From NCBI GenBank assembly GCA_026002045.1, contig BOAV01000009.1:1-42333 (forward strand): 42,333 nt of DNA, written 5' to 3'. Under the pieces are notes generated by a model. That model was given only the letters and a program-made list of their open reading frames with translations, ran no database searches and was not told the DNA's origin. Positions 6,575-14,244 of the stretch are shown piece by piece (positions within the stretch are counted from its first letter, which is position 1; each line of letters begins with the position of its first letter). The position numbers and the translations under genes were made by a program. The stretch is from Spirochaetia bacterium. Lineage in GTDB: Bacteria; Spirochaetota; Spirochaetia; Treponematales; Breznakiellaceae.

Positions 6575-8686
6575 TTATTCTCCTCCCTGCTTTTTTGTAA
6601 AAACAAATTGTTTTACCTCCGCCTTTTTCATCTGAACCGCTATTGGAACTCCTGCCTGGAATATAAATTCCTTCCCGCCGGCAAGGGGCTTCATAGTACC
6701 ATCCTCATCGGTCTTCAATACGGCAAATACTTCCTTTTCCGGATCCGTGTTCAGTATGATCAGGATACTCTGCTTGCCGTTTGTCAGCTCACGCAGCCTG
6801 AGCTGAGTATCAGGATTCAGCAGCTTAATGCCGTCAAATACTTTTTTCGGCAGCAGTATCTTGAGAAATACCAGAGCGCCTTTGTTCGGCTTGGTAAAAT
6901 ACCGGTTGAAAAATGCAGTACCTATCCGGATCGCCGTCCCCTTACCATATTTATGCCGGAACACCGCGGGCTCACCGTCCTCTTCCCACCGGGCTACAAC
7001 TTCGGCGCCGCTCTGTTTGTAATCATCCTGGAACAGCAGCCGAAAAAACCATCCTTCGGTCTTAAGGCCCCCGCCTTCAAAATAAAAACCATCCTCCTTC
7101 GGATCTGAATCGTGCAGGGTAACGCCAAAAATCTTGTCCGTTATCGCCTTGTTTTCGTTGAAGATAAAACCGTTCTTGTCCCTCCAGGCAAACAGATGGT
7201 CCGCAATTAAGGTCCCGCCGCCTGTAACAAATTTATCCAATGCCTGAAGCAATCCGTCCCTGAATGAGAACAGCGCCGGCGACAAGAGGACCGCATCCGG
7301 AGGAAGCTTGCCCTCAAGAAGGCGCTTTTCATCAATGAAATTGACATGCAGCCCCAGGTCATCCAGCATTTCGTATGCACCTGCCATTGCGTCACAGACA
7401 AATTCCATATTACGGGGATTGTTCTTGTCATCACCAAAACTTTTCTGCTCAAACTGGTTAAAAGCCCAGCTCGTTTCCGAATGCAGTATCCATACATCCG
7501 GCTGAACTGCGCTTGTACTGTCAAACAGTTCCTGGTTGGCTCTGATAATATCTGCTGCCTCGCTAAGAGCCTCAAGCCGCGGGGTCGGTTTATCATCCAG
7601 GCCGTGTAAGGTTTCTTCCGCCCCTTCGTGCCCTGAATTCCGCTGATTGAACTTCCAGTAAAGGCACTTAGTCGCCCCGCTGCCCAGGTGATCCCAGATC
7701 TGGTGCCGCATCCGGTCCGCGCTTATTGACCACTGGAAATGCGCATTGGATGTCAGATTCGGTCCGCCGGTACTTTCCGTTACCCAGAATAAGCCGTTAG
7801 GCGCCAGCGTTGTGCTGCGGGTAATATCTACCGTGTAAGAGCCTGACTGCAGCTTGCGGTCAAGATCGAAACGTTCCCCGCCATAAAAGGGATGCTCCGA
7901 AACTCCCATAAAATCAACGGTACGCGCATATTCCCAGGGAGAACTCCCCCGCCACAGGTAATTGCGGGCTACCTCCGAAGGATTGATATGAACCGGATGA
8001 ACCTTATCTATACTACGGATGGCATCGGTAATATCCCGCAGTTTCTCGCTCATGTTCCATACAGAAAAGCGGTACCAGTCCAGTGTATCCGCATACGCCC
8101 TGGTTTCCTGCACAGCGTATGAAGGTTTGCGTCCATATTCTTCAAAATCCTTAATGTGGTTGTAATGGAATTTATTGAACTCCTCAGTTGAGCCATAATA
8201 TTCTTTAAGATATTTTTTAAAAACCTTCTGACTGTTGGGGTTGTCCCCTATTGGCCGCTGGGCTTCTTTATAATTAATCCAGCATTCCAGAGCCGGATGA
8301 TTATGGTAGCGCTCCACAACCCGTTTTACCATGGCCAACGCGGTGGACCAGTATTCAGGATCATCCAGATCCCCGAAAATTTGAAAATACTGGGTAATGC
8401 CCATCCAGCCCGGGGGACAAGCCGCCCAAAGGGTTGCGCAGACCGAGAGGCCCTGTTTCTGACATTCGTCAAAAAGGGCATCAAAGGGATCAAAATACCA
8501 TTCGTCTTTGGACGGGTTTATAATATCCCAGAAAATAAAAACCCTGACAACTGAAAGCCGCGCCTCTTTTATCTTACGGATCCAATAGCGGACCCGTTCC
8601 GGAGAATCATACTTGTTTACATAAAGCTGTGCGCCGAGCGCTACTTTCCGCGGAACCACAATTCTTTCAAGCTCTTTTCTTTCCAT
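6575..8686 (-). CDS. GH42-type glycoside hydrolase (beta-galactosidase-like), copy 2
   Basis: 703 residues from the ATG at 8686, chosen because AGGGAG sits eight bases upstream; a TTG nine codons earlier has no site. The layout is that of copy 1: barrel, trimerisation domain (from PDVWILHSETSWAFNQF), small C-terminal domain. Glu304 (WVTESTGGP) is the likely nucleophile. Glu141 is the likely acid/base, preceded by Lys140 in CWINYKEAQRP rather than the clan GH-A Asn. The linker FRK/FKKYLKEYYGS and the LDWYRF segment are typical GH42. There is no signal peptide. The stop abuts the start of copy 1, and 29 bases separate it from the upstream gene. Confidence 0.85.
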   Translation of the reverse strand: MERKELERIVVPRKVALGAQLYVNKYDSPERVRYWIRKIKEARLSVVRVFIFWDIINPSKDEWYFDPFDALFDECQKQGLSVCATLWAACPPGWMGITQYFQIFGDLDDPEYWSTALAMVKRVVERYHNHPALECWINYKEAQRPIGDNPNSQKVFKKYLKEYYGSTEEFNKFHYNHIKDFEEYGRKPSYAVQETRAYADTLDWYRFSVWNMSEKLRDITDAIRSIDKVHPVHINPSEVARNYLWRGSSPWEYARTVDFMGVSEHPFYGGERFDLDRKLQSGSYTVDITRSTTLAPNGLFWVTESTGGPNLTSNAHFQWSISADRMRHQIWDHLGSGATKCLYWKFNQRNSGHEGAEETLHGLDDKPTPRLEALSEAADIIRANQELFDSTSAVQPDVWILHSETSWAFNQFEQKSFGDDKNNPRNMEFVCDAMAGAYEMLDDLGLHVNFIDEKRLLEGKLPPDAVLLSPALFSFRDGLLQALDKFVTGGGTLIADHLFAWRDKNGFIFNENKAITDKIFGVTLHDSDPKEDGFYFEGGGLKTEGWFFRLLFQDDYKQSGAEVVARWEEDGEPAVFRHKYGKGTAIRIGTAFFNRYFTKPNKGALVFLKILLPKKVFDGIKLLNPDTQLRLRELTNGKQSILIILNTDPEKEVFAVLKTDEDGTMKPLAGGKEFIFQAGVPIAVQMKKAEVKQFVFTKKQGGE

Positions 8687-8715
8687 TTTCAATGCTCCCT
8701 TTTGTAGTTTCAAAT

Positions 8716-10293
8716 TCAGTCCTGCATAACAAACCTTGTTACATGGACATCCGCATACATCCAGATTCCATAATAGACATCATCCCCGTTACGCCGGTAA
8801 TCTGCCTGCCAGCCCTTTTCAGAATCAAAATGTCCGTTTTCAACGGTGATAAAATTGACATGGCTGGTTTTTTGAAAGTTTTCAAAATCCACCATATCCC
8901 CCTTATGATCCTGTTTTTTGCGCAGATCAAGATAAAATCCATCACCAACGCAGTAAAATTCATTTTTACCTGTCTGGAAAAGAAAACCCCTTCCCCGTTC
9001 GCCGCTGCGGATTGAGGGGTAACGATGACGAAAATCCAGTTTTTCAGGGGGAGTAAACTTTGCGCTGCAGCTGTAGCCGTCCAGATCGATCAGCTGGGCC
9101 GCCATACCCTCTTCCTGAATGATCGTATGTATTTTCCCGTGATGTTCAACAATCAGGGGAAGGGCGTCCTTTATCATGTTAAAGCTGTCTATGGTACTCA
9201 ACAGCTCCGGCCGGGGCGCACCCTGTTCATCCAGAATATCCTCGGCGCCGAACATGAAGTATCCAACCGCGTCGTAATTGCCGATAGCGTTGAATATGGC
9301 CCATTCATTGGTTTTCCAGCGGGGGGATTCGGGAACAAAGAGGAGATTATCAGTTCTGCAGAAGGCGGCGCAGACCGCGCTGTTCTGTTTGATGCTGTCC
9401 AGATAAATATCCGGGCCGATAATATCAATATCCGGCGAAACGAATTTCCATAGATCAAGAACCTTGGCCGCGGCCCCGCCGGATGGGTAATCCATACCGG
9501 GTTGGTTAAAACCGCCGTCCCCATTCCACACATTTACGATCATGGGAAGTTTATGGATCGCCTTCCCGGCCTTTGCCACGTTATTAATGTATGTTCCCAG
9601 GGACCAGGCGCTTAAGAATTCCGAACCGTGACGGCCAAAGACCTTTCTCCAGTTGCCGCTGCTTGCGCCTCCGGCTTCCTGCCATGCCTGGCGCACACGG
9701 GATTTTTCCGGCAGCCCTGCCAGCAGGTTCATAATACCGGCGTCTACATCAGCCTGATATTCGGCCTCCCCTTCCGGGCCGTGATCACGCATACTCCGCG
9801 CGTTGATACCCGGTTCATTCTCCACCTGGACCGCGATTACCGTCCCCTGATCGTCTCTTTCCTTTATATGGTTCATCAGTGCGGTAAAGGCCGCGATATC
9901 CGCATTTAAATTCGCCTTGCAGTGGGAAGACAGCACCCCAGTCCGGAACCCATCATGGGTAATGACCCGGTGGAAACGATCAGGATTTTCTTTGACCCAG
10001 GGGGGTGTATATTCCATCTTGCCGTTTTTCCAGGTACCGAACCATAGGAGAATCAATTTACTGTTATGCTTTCGGGCACTTTCCAGTACCATGTCGGTCT
10101 GCGAGAAATCAAAATGGCCCTCTTCCGGTTCAAGGTATTCCCAATAAATAGGAATTTCTGCGGTATTGCCGCCGAGGGCACTCTGGGCTCTCCAAAAAAT
10201 TTCCAAACCCTCAGGGGACTGCACATTTGAATTATGAACCTGGCTGCCGAATGGCAGGAAAGGATTCCCGTCCTGATAAAAAACCGTTTTCAT
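8716..10293 (-). CDS. GH35/DUF5597-type glycoside hydrolase (beta-galactosidase-like)
   Basis: 525 residues from the ATG at 10293, with a GAGG site seven bases upstream. A longer TTG-started frame would begin inside the three-hairpin element and was not used. The N-terminal PFLPFGSQVHNSNVQSPEG and barrel segments resemble GanA-like GH35 enzymes with a C-terminal DUF5597 domain. The acid/base is Glu160 in VIAVQVENEPG, here with the normal Asn-Glu pair. The nucleophile is likely Glu322 in LLFVPESPR. There is no signal peptide. It is the first gene of a four-gene operon (three glycosidases and a cupin), divergent from the importer genes at 10607-14192. Confidence 0.85.
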   Translation of the reverse strand: MKTVFYQDGNPFLPFGSQVHNSNVQSPEGLEIFWRAQSALGGNTAEIPIYWEYLEPEEGHFDFSQTDMVLESARKHNSKLILLWFGTWKNGKMEYTPPWVKENPDRFHRVITHDGFRTGVLSSHCKANLNADIAAFTALMNHIKERDDQGTVIAVQVENEPGINARSMRDHGPEGEAEYQADVDAGIMNLLAGLPEKSRVRQAWQEAGGASSGNWRKVFGRHGSEFLSAWSLGTYINNVAKAGKAIHKLPMIVNVWNGDGGFNQPGMDYPSGGAAAKVLDLWKFVSPDIDIIGPDIYLDSIKQNSAVCAAFCRTDNLLFVPESPRWKTNEWAIFNAIGNYDAVGYFMFGAEDILDEQGAPRPELLSTIDSFNMIKDALPLIVEHHGKIHTIIQEEGMAAQLIDLDGYSCSAKFTPPEKLDFRHRYPSIRSGERGRGFLFQTGKNEFYCVGDGFYLDLRKKQDHKGDMVDFENFQKTSHVNFITVENGHFDSEKGWQADYRRNGDDVYYGIWMYADVHVTRFVMQD

Positions 10294-10320
10294 CGCTGTT
10301 CCTCTATTGGATTCATTAGA

Positions 10321-10438
10321 GTTGTTCAATAACTTCAGTTATTGAACAACTTCCGCTAAAAAACGCAAAATGCGTCAGACTTTAGTCTGCGCATTTTGCA
10401 AGACTTGTTTAAGAACCAACCGGGTTCTTAAACAAGTC
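10321..10438 (+). repeat. Three-hairpin intergenic element, copy C (complete)
   Basis: Hairpin 3 is GTTGTTCAATAAC (10321-10333) with its complement at 10338-10350, loop TTCA. A TTCCGCTAAAAAA linker follows. Hairpin 2 is an extended GCAAAATGCG stem (10365-10380/10385-10399) with one bulged base. Hairpin 1 is a perfect 16-bp stem 10402-10417/10423-10438 with loop AACCG. It lies between divergent genes, so unlike copies A and B it cannot be serving simply as a terminator. The rest of the gap (10439-10606) is A/T-rich with no feature I can support; it must hold the promoters for both directions. Confidence 0.88.
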
Positions 10439-10606
10439 CATTTAATCAATTTTAATGGGGGTAGATGAATTTGTATATTATCAAAAATTGAATGGGTTAT
10501 CTTTAAATGAAAAATCAGCAGGGGTTTATTGCCTTTTCAAATAATGACAGCCCTTTCAATTATTCATTATAGACAGAATTTTCCTGCGGGGTTTATAAAG
10601 GGTCAT

Positions 10607-11554
10607 ATGAGTGCTGCAAAAAACGAAAAAATCAAATCCCTAAGGCTTAATCACACCCTGATGTTGATGAGGCGGAACTACATGTTGTACATTTTTCTGC
10701 TCCCGGCGCTGCTTTACCTTGCCCTGTTTAGCTACGCCCCCATGTACGGCATCCAGATCGCCTTTAAGAACTTTGTGGCGAGTCAGGGGATTTTTGGCAG
10801 TAAATGGGTAGGTTTCAAGTGGTTCGAGACCTTTTTCCATTCACCCCGTTTTTGGCAGATACTGGTAAATACCCTGTCGGTCAGCCTCTATATGCTGGTT
10901 GCGGGGTTCCCCATCCCTATTATTCTGGCCCTGGTTATAAACTGCATTCCGGGTACCGGATTCAAAAGGGTTGCCCAAACCGTCACCTATATGCCCCACT
11001 TTATTTCTATAGTAGTTCTGGTAGGTATGATGTCCGTGTTCTTCTCCCCCCGTTCCGGCTTCATCAATACCATAATCGGAGCCCTTGGGGGGCCCGGTGA
11101 CACCTACTTCTTTGGTACCCCGGAGTATTTCCGTCATCTGTATGTATGGTCCGGGGTATGGCAAAGCTCAGGGTGGGGTTCCATCATATATATAGCGGCC
11201 CTGTCGGGGGTAAGCCCCGAGCTGCATGAATCCGCTACGTTGGACGGGGCCACCCGAATTCAGCGTATATGGTACATCGACATTCCCAGCATTGTTCCGA
11301 CCATGGTCATTTTACTGATCCTCAACTGCGGCAGTTTAATGAACGTTGGATTTGAAAAGGCATTCCTTATGCAGAACTCCCTCAATCTGGATGTGGCGGA
11401 AGTCATATCAACCTATACTTACAAAATCGGTTTACAGCATTTTGAGTACAGTTATTCAGCCGCCATAGGGCTTTTTAATAATATCATCAATTTTATTATC
11501 CTGGTACTGGTAAACCGTTTTGCCAAAAAGATATCCGGTTCCAGCCTGTGGTAG
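10607..11554 (+). CDS. Carbohydrate ABC transporter permease, LplB/YteP type
   Basis: 315 residues with six predicted membrane segments, beginning near LYIFLLPALLYLALFSYAPMYG. The cytoplasmic EAA loop is HESATLDGATRIQRIWYIDIPS (about residues 208-229), which contacts the ATPase. The YAPMYGIQIAFKNF segment is typical of the LplB branch of CUT1 importers. The ATG at 10607 has AAAGGG four bases upstream; a longer TTG start at 10529 has no support. Thirty bases separate it from the partner permease. No ATPase gene is nearby, so a shared MsmK/MalK-like ATPase is presumably used. Confidence 0.9.
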   Translation: MSAAKNEKIKSLRLNHTLMLMRRNYMLYIFLLPALLYLALFSYAPMYGIQIAFKNFVASQGIFGSKWVGFKWFETFFHSPRFWQILVNTLSVSLYMLVAGFPIPIILALVINCIPGTGFKRVAQTVTYMPHFISIVVLVGMMSVFFSPRSGFINTIIGALGGPGDTYFFGTPEYFRHLYVWSGVWQSSGWGSIIYIAALSGVSPELHESATLDGATRIQRIWYIDIPSIVPTMVILLILNCGSLMNVGFEKAFLMQNSLNLDVAEVISTYTYKIGLQHFEYSYSAAIGLFNNIINFIILVLVNRFAKKISGSSLW

Positions 11555-11584
11555 GCGAAAACCTTTTTAAAGGAGTTTTGTAAG

Positions 11585-12484
11585 ATGAAAAAAAATGGAA
11601 TCAGGATGCCGGTAAGTGATCGCATCTTCAATGTGATAATTCATATTCTGCTGATACTGGCGGTGATTGTTACCTTTTACCCCATCTTTTTTGTGGTGAT
11701 TGCTTCGGTGTCAGATCCTATATATGTCAATTCAGGAACCTTTCTGCTGTACCCAAAGGGATTTACCCTGCTTGGTTATACCCGTGTTTTTGACGATGCC
11801 CGTATCTGGAGCGGTTATCTCAATACGATTATTTATGCGGTATTCGGTACTCTGCTGGGACTTTTCTGCAGCCTCCTTGCAGGCTACGCCTTATCCCGCA
11901 AGGATCTGCCGGGGCGGAATATCATCATGGCAATTATGGTGTTTACCATGTATTTCAGCGGAGGGTTGATTCCCTTTTATATGGTGGTAAAAAATCTGGG
12001 GCTCACCAATACCCGGATTTTAATGGTCATCCTTGGCAGTGTATCGGTATACAATATCATTCTTATACGATCCTTTTGTTCCATGACAATTCCGGTTGAA
12101 CTACAGGAGGCGGCCTTTATTGACGGATGCAGTAATCAGCGTTTTTTTGTAAGCGTGGTACTCCCCCTGTCAAAAGCGATTATTGCGGTCATTGGACTTT
12201 ATCTGGCAGTAGGATACTGGAACGCCTTTTTCAATCCCATGATCTTTCTTACCGACCGCTCGAAGTTTCCCCTGCAATTATACCTGCGGGAAATACTTTT
12301 AACCGCAAAAACATCTGACGCCGGTTCCAACAGCGATCCTGAAGCGGCGGTACGGCTGGAAATCATGATAGGGGTTATTAAATATGGGGTGATAGTGGTT
12401 TCCACTATTCCGATAATATGTGTTTATCCCTTCATCCAGAAATATTTTGTAAAAGGAGTAATGATCGGTTCAATAAAGGGGTGA
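11585..12484 (+). CDS. Carbohydrate ABC transporter permease, LplC/YtcP type
   Basis: 299 residues and six predicted membrane helices, starting with IIHILLILAVIVTFYPIFFV. The EAA loop is QEAAFIDGCSNQRFFVSVVLPL (about 178-199). The VMIGSIKG C-terminus is the usual ending of this permease branch. AAGGAG precedes the ATG. It pairs with the LplB-type permease upstream and the lipoprotein downstream to form an oligosaccharide importer that would feed the cytoplasmic glycosidases encoded divergently. Confidence 0.9.
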   Translation: MKKNGIRMPVSDRIFNVIIHILLILAVIVTFYPIFFVVIASVSDPIYVNSGTFLLYPKGFTLLGYTRVFDDARIWSGYLNTIIYAVFGTLLGLFCSLLAGYALSRKDLPGRNIIMAIMVFTMYFSGGLIPFYMVVKNLGLTNTRILMVILGSVSVYNIILIRSFCSMTIPVELQEAAFIDGCSNQRFFVSVVLPLSKAIIAVIGLYLAVGYWNAFFNPMIFLTDRSKFPLQLYLREILLTAKTSDAGSNSDPEAAVRLEIMIGVIKYGVIVVSTIPIICVYPFIQKYFVKGVMIGSIKG

Positions 12485-12536
12485 TAACCGGCTCCCATCT
12501 TGTTTTGTCTTTTACCAATTTTATAAGGAGAATAAC

Positions 12537-14192
12537 ATGAATCTGAAAAGAACAACCTATCTGATTTTGTCAGTACTGCTGACCATAAGTCTTTTGGCAT
12601 GCAGCAAAAAAAACTCTTCGTCATCCCAGTCATCTCAGGCTGTTATGGACAATGGCAGGGAGATCATCGGTAACACCTATAGCAGCGGACTTCCCATCGT
12701 GAAGAATCCTGAAACCTTCAAGGTAGCCATATACCGTCATACCCAGGACCGGTCCAAAAGCTATGCGGAAAAGCTGGCCTTCATAAAGGCTCAGACGGAA
12801 ACCGGTGTTAATATTGAGTGGATCGAATTGGTAGCCGGTACCGAAATCGAAAAAACCAATATCATGCTTGCCTCTGATTTACCTGATGCCTTTATCCATC
12901 TGGTAAACGAAGAAATGCTTGCAAAGAATACCGGGTCTTTTATCAACCTGGATAAGGACGGCCTGCTGCGGAAATACGCGCCCAATGTTGTGAAGCAGTA
13001 CGAAGCTGAAATTCCCAATGTATGGGATACCCTGCGTTTTCCCGATGGGGCGATCTACTCCCTGATGACCGGGGTACAGACAAACTACGAACAAGATGGC
13101 GAAGGAATACAGATTATCAACAAGGCGTGGGTAGAAAAGGTCGGCAAAAAGCTCCCCACTACCCTGGAAGAATACTTTGACGTTATGAAAGCAATTCGCG
13201 ACGGTGATCCGAACGGAAACGGCCTGAAAGACGAGATCCCCGTGGAATTCACCCAGGAAAACTGGGCCGCCACCATTCTCAACTTTGCAGGCCCCTGGGG
13301 CATTGCTGCGGATCGCGCCTCCGTTTCTGAACAGCAGTTCTTCTATTTCAGGGTTAAAAACGGAAAAGTGGAACCCACCATCAACACAAAAGCATTCCGG
13401 GATTTCCTTGAATTCTATCACAGGATGGCCGAAGAAAAGCTGATCGATGTGGAAGGGTTTTCCCAGACCAACCAGCAATATTTTGCCAAATGCCGGGAGT
13501 ATGTGGTCGGTTCCCACATGGCCTGGACCTTTGACGGGTTCATACCCGACAAGGCTGGTGAATTTGTAGTGCTTCCCCCCATTTCCGCTCCCGGTTATCA
13601 ATACGCAAAGACCGGCCAGCTGGACCGGCTGCGGGGTAACCGTACCGGCTTTGCCATTACCACAGCCTGTAAAAATCCTGCGGCTCTTTTACGCTGGTGG
13701 GATTATCTTTCCGGTACCACGGAAATTAAATATCTGACCCGTTACGGCGAGGAAGGAAACCTTTGGGAACGGGACAGTTCCGGCAAGGTCTGGACCATCT
13801 TCCCGGAAAATGAATCGGCAGACTTTAACCGGGAAATCAAGAAGTACACTTGGGGCGCTTTTAACTATGAGCCCCTTGTCATGAAAAGTGAGATGGAGCA
13901 AAACGACCCCATTAAATACCCCAAAGCGGTGGCCCGCTCCCTCATGGTGGATCAGGTCAAGAACTATCTTCTGACCGAGGTCGTCCCCATGCGCTTTGTC
14001 TCACCGGAAAAAATAAGTGAACGCAGCTTTATCGAAACCGAACTGATAAGCTATATGAATGGGTTTATCGCAAGGAGCATCCTCAACGGCCTTACCGAAG
14101 CCGGCTGGCAGGCGCATCTAAAGCAGCTTGATTCACTTAACTTCCCCGCCTGGATCCGGTGGTATCAGGACCTCGTGGACAATAAACTATAG
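12537..14192 (+). CDS. Extracellular solute-binding lipoprotein, LplA/YtcQ type
   Basis: 551 residues, the larger size typical of LplA-type binding proteins. A lipoprotein signal peptide (residues 1-21) ends in the lipobox LLAC, followed by a Ser/Lys-rich tether. The mature protein shows family segments such as FRDFLEFYHRMAEEKLID and a calcium-site-like DGDPNGNGLKDE near residue 220. AAGGAG precedes the ATG, 52 bases after the permease stop. It captures the imported oligosaccharide at the cell surface or in the periplasm. A strong terminator follows at 14203-14241. Confidence 0.92.
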   Translation: MNLKRTTYLILSVLLTISLLACSKKNSSSSQSSQAVMDNGREIIGNTYSSGLPIVKNPETFKVAIYRHTQDRSKSYAEKLAFIKAQTETGVNIEWIELVAGTEIEKTNIMLASDLPDAFIHLVNEEMLAKNTGSFINLDKDGLLRKYAPNVVKQYEAEIPNVWDTLRFPDGAIYSLMTGVQTNYEQDGEGIQIINKAWVEKVGKKLPTTLEEYFDVMKAIRDGDPNGNGLKDEIPVEFTQENWAATILNFAGPWGIAADRASVSEQQFFYFRVKNGKVEPTINTKAFRDFLEFYHRMAEEKLIDVEGFSQTNQQYFAKCREYVVGSHMAWTFDGFIPDKAGEFVVLPPISAPGYQYAKTGQLDRLRGNRTGFAITTACKNPAALLRWWDYLSGTTEIKYLTRYGEEGNLWERDSSGKVWTIFPENESADFNREIKKYTWGAFNYEPLVMKSEMEQNDPIKYPKAVARSLMVDQVKNYLLTEVVPMRFVSPEKISERSFIETELISYMNGFIARSILNGLTEAGWQAHLKQLDSLNFPAWIRWYQDLVDNKL

Positions 14193-14202
14193 TTTCAGAA
14201 AC

Positions 14203-14241
14203 AACAGAAGTCCGCCTTCTTTCGATCTGCGGACTTCTGTT
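14203..14241. terminator. Intrinsic terminator between convergent genes
   Basis: A perfect 13-bp stem (14203-14215 with 14229-14241), AACAGAAGTCCGC and its complement around a 13-base loop, is followed by TTTCTT on the plus strand. It ends the importer operon and lies four bases from the stop codon of the convergent regulator gene. It may also act in reverse, but the minus-strand U-run is weak. Confidence 0.88.
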
Positions 14242-14244
14242 TTC

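Noticed and set aside
12879..13601. 240-codon open frame antisense to the LplA-type lipoprotein gene
   Set aside because: No domain, no ribosome site, and fully covered by a strongly supported gene on the plus strand.
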